A DNA stretch of 64,000 nucleotides from Clostridium scatologenes (GTDB lineage Bacteria > Bacillota > Clostridia > Clostridiales > Clostridiaceae), in assembly GCF_000968375.1 (NCBI RefSeq), contig NZ_CP009933.1:4526001-4590000 (forward strand). The letters are read 5' to 3'. Below are positions 25,905 through 36,158 of this stretch, piece by piece. Below the pieces are notes generated by a model. The model was given only the letters and a program-made list of their open reading frames with translations, ran no database searches and was not told where the DNA came from. Position 1 is the first letter of the stretch, and each line of letters starts with the position of its first letter. A program made the position numbers and the translations under genes.

Positions 25905-27275
25905 ATGTATAAATGTGCTATAATATTAGCAGCTGGAGAAGGAAAAAGGATGAAATCTTCCCTTCCAAAGGTTATTCATAAAGTATGTGGAACAGAAATG
26001 GTAAATGTAGTAATAGATGTTATGAGAAATTCAGAGATAAATGAAGTAAATGTAGTAGTTGGAAAAGGTGCGGATAAGGTAAAAGAAGCTACTTCATCAA
26101 AAAATGTTACATATTCTTTTCAAGATAAGCAATTGGGTACAGGTCATGCAGTAATGTGTGCTGAGAAATTTTTAGAAGGAAAGAAAGGTACAGTGGCTAT
26201 ATTTACTGGAGATGCTCCTCTAATTACAGAAGATACTGTTAAGAAACTAGTTAATTTTCATGAAGATGGAAATTATAAAGCTACTATTTTAACATCTATA
26301 GTAGATGATCCTACTGGATATGGAAGAATAGTAAGAGAAAGAAATAATGATGTTTCTAGGATAGTAGAACATAAAGATTGTAATGAAGAAGAACTTAAAA
26401 TTAATGAAATAAATTCAGCTATGTATTGCTTTGATATACAAGAATTACTTGAAAGTATTAAAAAGTTAAATAATAATAATGCACAAGGAGAATACTATTT
26501 AACAGATGTAATTGGAATTTTAAAGGATCAAGAGAAAAAGATAGGTGCACTTCCTGTGCCATTTGAAGAAACTATGGGAGTTAACTCTAGAATACAACTT
26601 GCAGATGCAGAAAAAGTTATGAGAAGACGAATAAATAGAAAACATATGGAAAATGGAGTTACTTTAATTGATCCTGATAATACATACATAGGTAAAGACG
26701 TGCAAATAGGGAATGATACAATTATATATCCCGGTAATGTTTTACAAGGAAAAACAATTGTAAAAGAAGAATGTATATTATATTCAAATTCAAGAATAGA
26801 AGATAGTATTATAGAAAAAGGTGTAACTATTCAAAGCTCTGTAATATTAGAGAGTAAAGTTGGTGAGAATACTACAGTTGGGCCATTTGCATATATAAGA
26901 CCGCTAACTGTTATAGGTAAATCAGCAAGAATAGGAGATTTTGTTGAAATTAAAAAATCTACTATAGGAGATAACACGAAAGTTTCACATTTAACTTATA
27001 TTGGAGATGCAGAAGTTGGTAGCGGATGTAATTTCGGATGTGGAACTGTTGTAGTTAACTACGATGGAACAGCTAAGTATAAAACTATAATTGGAGACAA
27101 TGCATTTATAGGTTGCAACACAAATTTAGTTTCTCCAGTTACAGTAAAAGATAACTCATATATAGCAGCAGGATCTACCATAACAAAAGAAGTTCCTGAG
27201 GGTGCTTTGGCAGTTGCAAGAGCTAGACAAAAGAACATAGAAGGTTGGGTAGAGAAAAAAGGGCTAAAGAAATAA
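25905..27275 (+). CDS. glmU: Bifunctional UDP-N-acetylglucosamine pyrophosphorylase / glucosamine-1-phosphate N-acetyltransferase
   Basis: The N-terminal uridyltransferase has LAAGEGKRMKSSLPKV. From about residue 250 there is a left-handed beta-helix of hexapeptide repeats carrying the acetyltransferase site (SHLTYIGDAEVG, NYDGTAKYKT). It makes UDP-GlcNAc, the precursor of the wall sugars that MurC and MurD act on. The 456 residues are the usual length. AGAGGTG precedes ATG 25905, and prs follows after 19 bases, so the two form an operon. Confidence 0.96.
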   Translation: MYKCAIILAAGEGKRMKSSLPKVIHKVCGTEMVNVVIDVMRNSEINEVNVVVGKGADKVKEATSSKNVTYSFQDKQLGTGHAVMCAEKFLEGKKGTVAIFTGDAPLITEDTVKKLVNFHEDGNYKATILTSIVDDPTGYGRIVRERNNDVSRIVEHKDCNEEELKINEINSAMYCFDIQELLESIKKLNNNNAQGEYYLTDVIGILKDQEKKIGALPVPFEETMGVNSRIQLADAEKVMRRRINRKHMENGVTLIDPDNTYIGKDVQIGNDTIIYPGNVLQGKTIVKEECILYSNSRIEDSIIEKGVTIQSSVILESKVGENTTVGPFAYIRPLTVIGKSARIGDFVEIKKSTIGDNTKVSHLTYIGDAEVGSGCNFGCGTVVVNYDGTAKYKTIIGDNAFIGCNTNLVSPVTVKDNSYIAAGSTITKEVPEGALAVARARQKNIEGWVEKKGLKK

Positions 27276-27294
27276 ATTTTAGGAGGATTATATA

Positions 27295-28254
27295 ATGATA
27301 ACCCATGGTAAGAACATTAAAATTTTTACAGGTACTTCTCATCCTGAATTAGCTAAAGATATTGCTAATATATTAGGACTATCTGTTGGAAGCGCAAAGG
27401 TTTCAACTTTTAGTGATGGTGAAATATCAGTAGATATTAACGAGACAGTAAGAGGAACAGACGTATTTGTAGTACAATCAACTAATAACCCAGTAAACAG
27501 TAACTTAATGGAACTTTTAATCATGATTGATGCATTTAAAAGAGCGTCTGCAGGAAGAATAACTGCAGTAGTGCCTTATTATGGTTATGCAAGACAAGAT
27601 AGAAAAGCAAAGGCAAGAGATCCAATTACAGCAAAATTAGTAGCAGATATTTTAACTGCTGCAGGAGCTGATAGAGTATTAACTATGGATTTACATGCAT
27701 CTCAGATTCAAGGGTATTTTAATATACCATTAGATCACTTATTAGGAGCACCTATTCTTGCAAAGTACTTTATACAAAAAGGATTTGCAGATAGAGAGGA
27801 TATAGTTGTAGTTTCACCAGACCTTGGTAGTGTAACAAGAGCTAGAAAGTTTGCAGATAAATTACATGCACCAATAGCTATAATAGATAAAAGAAGACCA
27901 AAGGCTAATGTATCAGAAATAATGAATGTTATTGGTGACATAAAGGATAAAACTGTAATATTAATTGATGACATGATAGACACTGCAGGAACTATAACTA
28001 ATGGAGCAAATGCCTTAGTGAAATTAGGAGCGAAAGAAGTATATGCTTGCTGTACACATGCTGTTTTATCAGGACCTGCTATAGACAGAATAAAAGAATC
28101 TGCTATAAAAGAGTTAGTAATGTTAAATACTATAAACTTATCACAAGATAAGATGTTAGATAAATTTAAGATTTTATCAGTGGCACCTGTATTTGCAGAA
28201 GCTATAAAGAGAATATATGAAGATATATCAGTAAGTAAGTTATTTGAAGACTAA
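27295..28254 (+). CDS. prs: Ribose-phosphate pyrophosphokinase
   Basis: Prs makes PRPP from ribose-5-phosphate and ATP for purine, pyrimidine and amino-acid synthesis. The signatures GYARQDRKAKARDPI and VILIDDMIDTAGTI (the PRPP-binding loop) are intact. Its 319 residues are typical of the class I enzyme. AGGAGG precedes ATG 27295. It is the second gene of glmU-prs and ends in a terminator. Confidence 0.96.
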   Translation: MITHGKNIKIFTGTSHPELAKDIANILGLSVGSAKVSTFSDGEISVDINETVRGTDVFVVQSTNNPVNSNLMELLIMIDAFKRASAGRITAVVPYYGYARQDRKAKARDPITAKLVADILTAAGADRVLTMDLHASQIQGYFNIPLDHLLGAPILAKYFIQKGFADREDIVVVSPDLGSVTRARKFADKLHAPIAIIDKRRPKANVSEIMNVIGDIKDKTVILIDDMIDTAGTITNGANALVKLGAKEVYACCTHAVLSGPAIDRIKESAIKELVMLNTINLSQDKMLDKFKILSVAPVFAEAIKRIYEDISVSKLFED

Positions 28255-28268
28255 TAATTAATTGGAAG

Positions 28269-28295
28269 AGTATGTAGAATTAAAATCTACATACT
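28269..28295 (+). terminator. Terminator after prs
   Basis: 10-bp stem AGTATGTAGA (28269-28278) with TCTACATACT (28286-28295), 7-base loop, then TTTTT. Confidence 0.88.
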
Positions 28296-28476
28296 TTTTT
28301 AATATAGTAAATTATTTGTAACTTTTTTACGTATATACTGTTACTGTTTATAGTATGTGTGGTAAATTTAATAGTAAGAATACTAATATGTAATTTTAGT
28401 AGAATACTTAATATTAAAAAGTTTGTATATAATAAATTTAAAATACGAAATTTGATTAAATAAAGGAGATAGTGCG

Positions 28477-29163
28477 ATGGAAGGTTCTATAGGAAAAATA
28501 TTAATTGTAGATGATGATGAAAACATATGTGAAGTAATAAAGATGTATGTTGAAAACTCAGGTTATAATACTGAAATTTGTCATGACGGAAGAGAAGCAC
28601 AGGAAGTATTTTTGGAATATAAACCAGACTTGGTTTTACTAGATATTATGTTGCCTCATGTTGATGGTATAGATGTATTAAAGTGGATAAGAAAAGAATA
28701 TGAAACACCCGTTATTATGCTGACTGCTAAAGGAGAAACTTTTGATAAGGTGCTTGGCTTGGAGCTTGGAGCAGATGATTATATAGTTAAACCTTTTGAG
28801 CCTAAAGAATTGTTGGCTAGAGTTAAAGCCGTTTTGAGAAGATACAATGTAGATAATGAAAATAAAGAAGTATTAAGTTTTGAAGATTTAACAATAGATA
28901 TAAATTCTTATACTGTAGTTTATAAAGGACAAGAGATAAAAATGCCTCCGAAAGAATTTGAATTGGTATATTATCTGGCGAATAATAAAAATAGGGTATT
29001 TACAAGAGAACAGCTTTTATGTGAAGTATGGGGATATGATTACCCAGGAGATTCAAGAACAGTAGATGTACATGTAAAAAGACTTAGAGAAAAATTGCAA
29101 GGAGGATCTAATTGGCAAATAGAAACAGTATGGGGTGTAGGCTATAAGTTTGAGGTGAAATAG
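28477..29163 (+). CDS. OmpR/PhoB-family response regulator
   Basis: The receiver domain has Asp12-Asp13-Asp14, phospho-acceptor Asp56 (VLLDIMLPHVDG) and the KPFEPKELLARV stretch. The C-terminal winged helix (residues 130-228) ends SRTVDVHVKRLREKL and VWGVGYKFE, typical of OmpR-type DNA-binding domains. The kinase gene starts one base after its stop and an HtrA gene follows, so this looks like an envelope-stress or wall-maintenance operon. AAGGAG precedes ATG 28477. Confidence 0.93.
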   Translation: MEGSIGKILIVDDDENICEVIKMYVENSGYNTEICHDGREAQEVFLEYKPDLVLLDIMLPHVDGIDVLKWIRKEYETPVIMLTAKGETFDKVLGLELGADDYIVKPFEPKELLARVKAVLRRYNVDNENKEVLSFEDLTIDINSYTVVYKGQEIKMPPKEFELVYYLANNKNRVFTREQLLCEVWGYDYPGDSRTVDVHVKRLREKLQGGSNWQIETVWGVGYKFEVK

Positions 29164-29164
29164 T

Positions 29165-30574
29165 ATGAAGGAAGGTTTAGTCTCTAAACTTGCAGCGACA
29201 TTTATAGTAATAATTTCAATTAGCTTTATTATGACAGCTGCATTTCTGTCATATTGGTTTGAAGGGTACTATTTTGAACAGCGAAAAACACATCTTATGT
29301 CAGAGTCACAGATTATAGGAACTGCAGCTGTTCAATACTTGGATGAAAAAATAACTGCAGATAAATTTAATGATACTTTAGTTTATATTGGTAAGTATTT
29401 ATCAGCTGATATATGGTTAACAGATAACTATGGAATTGTTTATGCTGTTTCTGACAATGAACATAAAAATATACTTGGAAAACAAGTGTTAACTAATGAT
29501 TTAGAACAATTAAGAGAAAATCATGTTATGGAGAGTAGAGGGAAATATGGGAAATTAATTACAGTTCCGGTTCATACTATTGAAATTCCTATTTTTCATA
29601 ATGAAATGTTTAAAGGTGTAATAATAATGCATTCATCTTTAAGTGAAATAAGAGGGGCTTTAAAGAGGGTTTATGAAATAATATGGATTTCTGCTATTTT
29701 TGCTATAATAGTTTCATGCATTGTAATATACTATATTTCACGAAAAATAATAATAAACCCTCTTGCACAAATTAATTATGTGGCAGACAAAATTTCTAAA
29801 GGAGAAGTAGATAGAAGAGTTAAAATAAATTCTAAGGATGAAATAGGTGTTCTTGCAAAATCATTTAATTCTATGGCAGATTCTTTAGAAAAAGTAGAAA
29901 AAAATAGAAGAGAGTTTATTTCAAATGTATCTCATGAAATAAGATCACCTATAACATCTGTTAAAGGTTTTATAGGAGGTATTTTAGACGGAGTTATTCC
30001 AAAGGAAAAGGAGAATTATTATTTGTCTATAGCCTATGAAGAAATTCAAAGGCTTACAAGACTTGTAAATGACTTATTAGATTTATCATCAATTGAAGCA
30101 GGTCAATTTAAACTAAGAATTGAAGAAATTGATATAAATGAAATTATAAGATTGTGTGTAATAAAATTTGAAACTAAGATAAAGAAAAGAAAGCTTACTG
30201 TAGATGTATTAATGCAAGATGACAAACTTTTAGTAGTTGGAGATAGAGATAGAATAACTCAGGTTGTAACAAATCTTACAGATAATGCAATAAAGTATGT
30301 AAATGAAGGTGGAAATGTAAAAATTAGTACTAAGGCAAAAGGAGAGAAGGTAATAGTATCAATATATAATGATGGAGAGGGAATATCAGAAGAAGGACTG
30401 AAGCATATATGGGATAGATTTTATAAGGAAGATAAATCTAGAACTTCAAAAGTGAGTACAGGACTTGGGCTTCCTATAGTAAGATGTATACTTACACAAT
30501 TAGGAGAAGATATATGGGCAGAAAACCAGCAGCCTCAAGGAGTTACATTTACATTTACTCTAAAAAGGATTTAA
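29165..30574 (+). CDS. Membrane sensor histidine kinase with HAMP domain
   Basis: A first membrane segment (about residues 9-30) is followed by an extracytoplasmic sensor loop of about 140 residues, and a second segment (about 170-192) by a HAMP domain. The HisKA domain carries the phospho-acceptor in FISNVSHEIRSPITS. The ATPase domain has NLTDNAIKYV, the DGEGI G1 box and TGLGLPIV. It pairs with the regulator 1 base upstream. The sensor loop gives no hint of ligand. Neighbouring HtrA suggests misfolded exported proteins or wall stress as the signal. Confidence 0.92.
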   Translation: MKEGLVSKLAATFIVIISISFIMTAAFLSYWFEGYYFEQRKTHLMSESQIIGTAAVQYLDEKITADKFNDTLVYIGKYLSADIWLTDNYGIVYAVSDNEHKNILGKQVLTNDLEQLRENHVMESRGKYGKLITVPVHTIEIPIFHNEMFKGVIIMHSSLSEIRGALKRVYEIIWISAIFAIIVSCIVIYYISRKIIINPLAQINYVADKISKGEVDRRVKINSKDEIGVLAKSFNSMADSLEKVEKNRREFISNVSHEIRSPITSVKGFIGGILDGVIPKEKENYYLSIAYEEIQRLTRLVNDLLDLSSIEAGQFKLRIEEIDINEIIRLCVIKFETKIKKRKLTVDVLMQDDKLLVVGDRDRITQVVTNLTDNAIKYVNEGGNVKISTKAKGEKVIVSIYNDGEGISEEGLKHIWDRFYKEDKSRTSKVSTGLGLPIVRCILTQLGEDIWAENQQPQGVTFTFTLKRI

Positions 30575-30663
30575 AAAATAATAACATTTTGTTCATAGTT
30601 ATGTAAAAAAAATTTACTAGTATATATATAATGGATTAAATATATTTTATGAGGTGCAATTTT

Positions 30664-31848
30664 ATGGACGATAATAGAGAAAATAGAATTAAAGATGTGA
30701 AATGGCAAAGTGTGGAGAATGGTACAGGTGGAATAAAGTTTACTAATAGTAGAAAAAAAGCTAGGTTAAAAAGTATAGCAAAAGGAGTTACATTTATATT
30801 AATAGCAGCTGTTTCAGGAGGAATATCAGGAGCATATATATCTAATAAAAGATATTCTGATAAAGGTTATACACAAATAAATCAGTCTTTAATTGAACCT
30901 AAAAATCAAGATAATCAAACTAAAATTGCAGATACCTCTAAGAATTCTATAACTAAAGTAGCTGAAATGGTAGGGCCTACAGTAGTAGGTATAAGCAATA
31001 AAGCTGAGGGATATTTTGGATTACAGGATGTAGGAAGTGGTTCGGGAATTATATTTGATCCTAATGGATATATAGTAACTAATAATCATGTAGTAGAAGG
31101 TGCTTCTAAAATTACTGTTAAGTTTTCAAGTGGGAAGCTTTTAACTGCAAAGCTAGTTAAAGCAGATAGTAGATCAGATTTAGCTATTATAAAGGTTGAA
31201 GCACAAAATTTACCTACAGCTAAATTTGGAGATTCATCTAAAGTAAAAGTAGGTGATACAGCTATTGCTATAGGAAATCCGTTAGGTCAAGAGTTTTCTG
31301 GTTCTGTCACAGCAGGGATCATAAGTGCTTTAAATAGAAAGATACAGTATGGTGGTTCAATATATAAAGTTTTACAAACAGATGCAGCTATAAGTCCAGG
31401 AAATAGTGGTGGTCCACTTTGTAATAGTGCAGGTGAAGTTATAGGCATAAATAGCTTAAAATTAGGTGCAGATCAAAATGCAGAGGGTATGGGTTTTGCA
31501 ATATCTATAAATGAAGCAAAGAGCATAATAAACTCACTTATGAGCTATGGTAAGGTTTCAAGACCATTTTTAGGAATATATGGTCAAAGTGTAGTTTCAC
31601 AGCAAAATAAAGTTCAAGGAGTATATGTTAGTGAAGTAGTAAAAGAAAGTGGAGCAGCTTCAGCAGGAATAAAACCAACAGATATCATAGTAGAATTAGA
31701 TAATAAAAAAATCTTACGATTTGAAGATTTATCTGATGTTTTAGATAAACATAAAATTGGAGATTCTATAAAGTGTAAAGTTTGGAGAAATGGCAAGACT
31801 ATAGAAGTAAATATAGTTCTTTCCGATGTGAAAGAAAAAAATAAGTAA
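30664..31848 (+). CDS. HtrA/DegP-like membrane-anchored serine protease with PDZ domain
   Basis: One N-terminal membrane segment (about residues 40-60) anchors an extracellular trypsin-like domain with catalytic His142 (NNHVVEG), Asp172 (SDLAI) and Ser248 (SPGNSGGPL). A single C-terminal PDZ domain follows (YVSEVVKESGAASAGIKPTDII). Such proteases degrade or refold misfolded exported proteins. GAGGTG (30651-30656) lies 7 bases before ATG 30664; an in-frame ATG at 30649 overlaps that site and is rejected. It lies 89 bases after the kinase and may be co-transcribed with, or regulated by, that two-component system. Confidence 0.93.
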   Translation: MDDNRENRIKDVKWQSVENGTGGIKFTNSRKKARLKSIAKGVTFILIAAVSGGISGAYISNKRYSDKGYTQINQSLIEPKNQDNQTKIADTSKNSITKVAEMVGPTVVGISNKAEGYFGLQDVGSGSGIIFDPNGYIVTNNHVVEGASKITVKFSSGKLLTAKLVKADSRSDLAIIKVEAQNLPTAKFGDSSKVKVGDTAIAIGNPLGQEFSGSVTAGIISALNRKIQYGGSIYKVLQTDAAISPGNSGGPLCNSAGEVIGINSLKLGADQNAEGMGFAISINEAKSIINSLMSYGKVSRPFLGIYGQSVVSQQNKVQGVYVSEVVKESGAASAGIKPTDIIVELDNKKILRFEDLSDVLDKHKIGDSIKCKVWRNGKTIEVNIVLSDVKEKNK

Positions 31849-31867
31849 AGAGACATTTAGTCTCTTT
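31847..31867 (+). terminator. Terminator after the htrA-like gene
   Basis: 8-bp stem AAAGAGAC (31847-31854) with GTCTCTTT (31860-31867), overlapping the stop codon and followed by ATTATTTAT. Confidence 0.7.
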
Positions 31868-31941
31868 ATTATTTATGTCTTTTAGTATAATATATACCTT
31901 AGTGAATAATTAGTGTAGGGAAGTTAGTTAGGAGTGAAAAA

Positions 31942-32505
31942 ATGTTTTTAATAGTTGGTTTAGGCAACATAGGAAAACAGTATGAGAATACTAGACATAA
32001 TGTAGGATTTGATATTATAGATTTAGTGAGTGATAAGTATAATATATCTATAAACAGGGAAAAATTTAAAGGAATGTATGGAGAGGGAAGCATAGCTTCT
32101 GAAAAAGTTATATTATTAAAACCAAGTACATACATGAATTTAAGTGGAGAAAGTATAAGAGAAGTAGTAAATTTTTATAAGATCAGCAATGAACAAGTAA
32201 TAATATTATATGATGATATAAGTTTGGAAGTAGGTAGGCTTAGAATAAGAGAAAAAGGAAGTGCTGGTGGGCATAATGGAATAAAAAGCATTATAGCTAA
32301 CTTAGGTACTGATGTTTTCCCAAGAATTAAAGTAGGAGTAGGACAGCCTAAATCAGAACTAGTATCTCATGTTTTAGGAAGATTTAATATAGAAGACAGA
32401 GAAAAGGTTATTAAAGTTTTTGATGTTAGTGTAAATGCTGTAGAATATATAATAAAATATGGAGTAGACGAGGCTATGAATAAATTTAATAGTTTTAAGG
32501 TATAG
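31942..32505 (+). CDS. pth: Peptidyl-tRNA hydrolase
   Basis: Pth frees tRNA from peptidyl-tRNA that drops off ribosomes. Conserved stretches are GLGNIGKQYENTRHNVGF (with the catalytic His), KPSTYMNLSG and KGSAGGHNGIKSI. The 187 residues are typical. A GGAG site precedes ATG 31942. It is followed by mfd, as in B. subtilis (pth-fin-mfd), though fin is absent here. Confidence 0.95.
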   Translation: MFLIVGLGNIGKQYENTRHNVGFDIIDLVSDKYNISINREKFKGMYGEGSIASEKVILLKPSTYMNLSGESIREVVNFYKISNEQVIILYDDISLEVGRLRIREKGSAGGHNGIKSIIANLGTDVFPRIKVGVGQPKSELVSHVLGRFNIEDREKVIKVFDVSVNAVEYIIKYGVDEAMNKFNSFKV

Positions 32506-32519
32506 AAACTATACCTTAA
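32495..32519 (+). terminator. Hairpin overlapping the pth stop codon
   Basis: 11-bp perfect stem (32495-32505 with 32509-32519) with an AAA loop and a weak T-tract. Partial terminator between pth and mfd is plausible. Confidence 0.55.
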
Positions 32520-32559
32520 TTTGATCAAAATTTTTAAAGTTTATAGGGTGGTTGTTAAA

Positions 32560-35500
32560 ATGAGATTAGAAGGACTTTTAAAACCTCTTAAAAATAGTAG
32601 GGAATTTAAAAGTATAATTAATAGTATAGAAAAAAGTAAGTTTCCTGTAGGTATATTTGGACTTTCAGAGTCGGCTAGGGGATATTTAATAGATGGAGTG
32701 TATGAGGAACTAGACAAGCCTTTTTTAGTACTTACTCATAGTGATGTAGAGGCAAAAAGGTTGTATGAAGATTTATCTTTATATCTTACTAATGTTTATT
32801 ATTTTCCTACAAAAGAAGTGGTTTTTTATAATATTTATGCAATATCAGGAGATCTTAGATGGGAAAGACTAAAAGTTATTAGAGAAATGCTTAAGAGTGG
32901 TAAAAAGATTATAGTTACATGTATAGAGACGTTAGCTTCTAGCTATATTCCTGTAAACCTTTATAGAAATTATACCTTTAATATTTCTATAAAGGATATT
33001 TTAGATATAGAGGATTTAAAGCAAAAGTTAATACAATGTGGATATGAGAAAGTAGAGATTATAGATGGTAAAGGTCAGTTTTCTATAAGAGGAGGGATAA
33101 TGGATATATATTCTCCCACAGCTGCAGAACCATATAGAATAGAACTTTTTGGTAATGAAGTAGATTCTATTAGAAGTTTTAATTTACAATCACAAAGAAG
33201 TGTCGAGAAGGTAAAGAATATAGAAATTTTTCCAGCTAAAGAAATGATTTTAAATAATGAAAGTATACAAAAAGGTCTTCAGGGCATGGAAAGTGATTTG
33301 AAACTTGTATGTGATAAACTAAAAAAGAGAAAAGATAATGAAGCATTAGAGAATATTCAGCAAGAAGTTAAAAAAAATTTAGAATCATTAAGAGAAAACT
33401 GGACTTTTGAAACTATAGATAGTTTTTTACCATATTTTTATGATAAGACTTCTTCTTTTTTAGATTATACAGAAGAGTATTTTATAATTTTAGATGATTT
33501 ACAAAGATGTAAGGGAAAATTAGATAGTGTTTACTTTGAATTTGAAGAAAATTATAAAAGCTTTTTACAAAGAGGTAATATTTTATCAAAGCAAAGTGAG
33601 TTATTATTGAATAAATCTCATGTGTTTGAATCTTTAGAAGAAAAAGAAGTTATGACCATGGATGCTATACCTAAGTCTACAAAGATACTAGCACCAAGAT
33701 CTATAGTTAATTTTTCTCAAATAACATTGCATAATTATCATGGACAAATGGAGTTGCTTATACAGGATATAAAGGATAAAAAAGGCAAAGGAGTTAAAAT
33801 AGTTATTCTTTCAGGAACTAGACCAAGAGGAGAAAGATTAGTAAATACTTTACGAGATAATGATATAGAAAGTTCGTATAAAGATGTAATACATGATATT
33901 CAGCCAGGAGAAGTAATAATAACATTTGGAAGTCAGCTGAATGGTTTTGAATATCCAGAGTTAAAAATATGTGTTATTTCAGATAAAGAGGTTTTTGGAG
34001 AGGCAAAAAGAAAATCTACCAGCAAGGCATCTAAAAAAGGAATAAACAAGATTAAAAGTTTTGCAGAGCTTAAGCCTGGTGACTATGTAGTTCATGCAAA
34101 TCACGGAATAGGAGTATATAAGGGAATAAAACAACTAGAGCTTCAAGGACATAAAAAAGATTATCTTGAGTTAATTTATGAATCTGATGATAAATTATAT
34201 GTTCCTGTAGAACAACTGGACATGGTTCAAAAGTACATAGGCACTGAAGGAAAAATACCTAAGATAAATAAATTAGGAAGTGCAGAATGGGCAAAAGCAA
34301 AAAAGAAGGTTAAAAAGTCTATAGAAGAAATAGCTGAAGATTTAGTAAAGCTTTATGCTGTTAGATCAACATTAAAGGGATATAAATATTCAAAGGATAC
34401 TGTTTGGCAAAAGCAATTTGAAGAAGAATTTCCTTATGAAGAAACTCCAGATCAAGTTACATCAATAGAAGACATAAAATCAGATATGGAGTCAGATAAA
34501 CCTATGGACAGACTATTATGTGGTGATGTAGGGTATGGAAAAACAGAAGTTGCTGTAAGAGCAGCTTTTAAGGCAGTAATGGACGGAAAGCAAGTAGCAT
34601 TTTTAGTTCCAACTACAATACTTGCACAGCAGCACTATAATAATTTTGTACAAAGATTTTCTGATTTTCCTGTCAAGATAGATATGATAAGTAGATTTAG
34701 AACGACATCACAGCAAAAATCTAGTATTAAGGCTTTAAAAGCAGGGGAAATAGATATACTTATAGGAACACATAGAATTATTCAAAAAGATGTTCAATTT
34801 AAGGATCTAGGGCTTTTAATAGTAGATGAAGAGCAAAGATTTGGAGTTACACATAAAGAAAAAATAAAAAAGATGAAAAAAAATATAGATGTATTAACTT
34901 TAAGTGCTACACCTATACCTAGAACATTACACATGTCTCTAGTAGGTGTAAGAGATATAAGTGTAATTGAAACGCCTCCAGAAGAAAGATACCCAGTACA
35001 AACTTATGTAGTAGAATATAATGATCAGTTAATAAGAGACGCTATATTAAGAGAGTTAAATAGGGGAGGACAGGTTTACTTCGTATATAATAGAGTTGAA
35101 AATATTAAAGAAATGGCTTCTTATGTGGCTAAACTAGTTCCAGAAGCGAGAGTAGCTGTTGCACATGGTCAGATGCAAGAAAGGGAGCTAGAAAATATTA
35201 TAGTTGATTTCATGAAGAATGAGTATGATATTTTGGTAGCTACTACAATAATAGAGACAGGAATGGATATTCAAAATGTAAATACTATGATAATATATGA
35301 TTCAGATAAAATGGGGTTATCTCAATTGTATCAGCTAAGAGGAAGGGTTGGAAGAACTAATAGGATGGCTTACTGTTACCTTACATACAGAAAAGATAAA
35401 ATCTTAACAGAAGTAGCTGAAAAAAGACTTAAGGCTATAAAGGATTTTACAGAATTAGGATCAGGATTTAAAATAGCATTAAAGGATCTTGAAATAAGAG

Positions 35501-36081
35501 GAGCAGGAAATATGATGGGGTCGTCTCAACATGGGCATATGGCGGCTGTAGGATATGACTTATATTGTAGGATGCTAGAGGATACTATAAAGCTTGTAAG
35601 AGGAGATATAGATAAAGAACCAGTAGAAACAACTGTAGAATTAAAGGTAGATGCATATATTCCAACGAACTATGTGAAAGATGAAGTACAAAAAATAGAG
35701 ATATACAAAAGAATTGCAGCTATTGATTGTTATGAAGATATGGAAGATATTGAGGGAGAATTGAAGGATAGATTTTCGGATATTCCACCTTCTATATATA
35801 ATCTTATGAATATAGCCTATATAAGAAGCATAGGAAAGAAATTAGGAATTCAAGAGATCAAGGAAAAGAAGGATGAAGTTGTATTCAAGTTCGATAATAA
35901 AGAAAGAATGGAGGAAAATATGCTTAAAGGGCTTATAAAGGATTATAACAGAAAAATAAGTATAAAATTATCAGATAACCCTGGATTTGGATATAAGATT
36001 AAGGAGGTAAAGAAAGAAAATTTAGTTTATAATATAAAAGAAATTATGGAGTATATGGCTAATATATGTCATAAAAAATAA
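32560..36081 (+). CDS. mfd: Transcription-repair coupling factor
   Basis: Mfd pushes stalled RNA polymerase off DNA lesions and recruits UvrA. Domains in order are a UvrB-like N-terminal part; a CarD-like RNA-polymerase-interacting domain beginning PGDYVVHANHGIGVYKGI; a RecG-like translocase with Walker A LLCGDVGYGKTEVA, the Walker B box VDEEQRFG and LSATPIPRTLHMSL; and a C-terminal TRCF domain. The length of 1174 residues is normal. The frame opens at 32521, but AGGGTGG (32545-32551) points to ATG 32560. Confidence 0.96.
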   Translation: MRLEGLLKPLKNSREFKSIINSIEKSKFPVGIFGLSESARGYLIDGVYEELDKPFLVLTHSDVEAKRLYEDLSLYLTNVYYFPTKEVVFYNIYAISGDLRWERLKVIREMLKSGKKIIVTCIETLASSYIPVNLYRNYTFNISIKDILDIEDLKQKLIQCGYEKVEIIDGKGQFSIRGGIMDIYSPTAAEPYRIELFGNEVDSIRSFNLQSQRSVEKVKNIEIFPAKEMILNNESIQKGLQGMESDLKLVCDKLKKRKDNEALENIQQEVKKNLESLRENWTFETIDSFLPYFYDKTSSFLDYTEEYFIILDDLQRCKGKLDSVYFEFEENYKSFLQRGNILSKQSELLLNKSHVFESLEEKEVMTMDAIPKSTKILAPRSIVNFSQITLHNYHGQMELLIQDIKDKKGKGVKIVILSGTRPRGERLVNTLRDNDIESSYKDVIHDIQPGEVIITFGSQLNGFEYPELKICVISDKEVFGEAKRKSTSKASKKGINKIKSFAELKPGDYVVHANHGIGVYKGIKQLELQGHKKDYLELIYESDDKLYVPVEQLDMVQKYIGTEGKIPKINKLGSAEWAKAKKKVKKSIEEIAEDLVKLYAVRSTLKGYKYSKDTVWQKQFEEEFPYEETPDQVTSIEDIKSDMESDKPMDRLLCGDVGYGKTEVAVRAAFKAVMDGKQVAFLVPTTILAQQHYNNFVQRFSDFPVKIDMISRFRTTSQQKSSIKALKAGEIDILIGTHRIIQKDVQFKDLGLLIVDEEQRFGVTHKEKIKKMKKNIDVLTLSATPIPRTLHMSLVGVRDISVIETPPEERYPVQTYVVEYNDQLIRDAILRELNRGGQVYFVYNRVENIKEMASYVAKLVPEARVAVAHGQMQERELENIIVDFMKNEYDILVATTIIETGMDIQNVNTMIIYDSDKMGLSQLYQLRGRVGRTNRMAYCYLTYRKDKILTEVAEKRLKAIKDFTELGSGFKIALKDLEIRGAGNMMGSSQHGHMAAVGYDLYCRMLEDTIKLVRGDIDKEPVETTVELKVDAYIPTNYVKDEVQKIEIYKRIAAIDCYEDMEDIEGELKDRFSDIPPSIYNLMNIAYIRSIGKKLGIQEIKEKKDEVVFKFDNKERMEENMLKGLIKDYNRKISIKLSDNPGFGYKIKEVKKENLVYNIKEIMEYMANICHKK

Positions 36082-36083
36082 TT

Positions 36084-36112
36084 TTGTAGTAGGATAGTTT
36101 TTGTGTTAAAAT
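36084..36112 (+). promoter_or_regulatory. Promoter for the PrsA-like gene
   Basis: TTGTAG (36084-36089), 17-base spacer, TAAAAT (36107-36112), just after the mfd stop. Confidence 0.5.
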
Positions 36113-36158
36113 TAATTTGTATTGCTAAAAAGCATTAAGATGAATGGAGGAATAGGTT

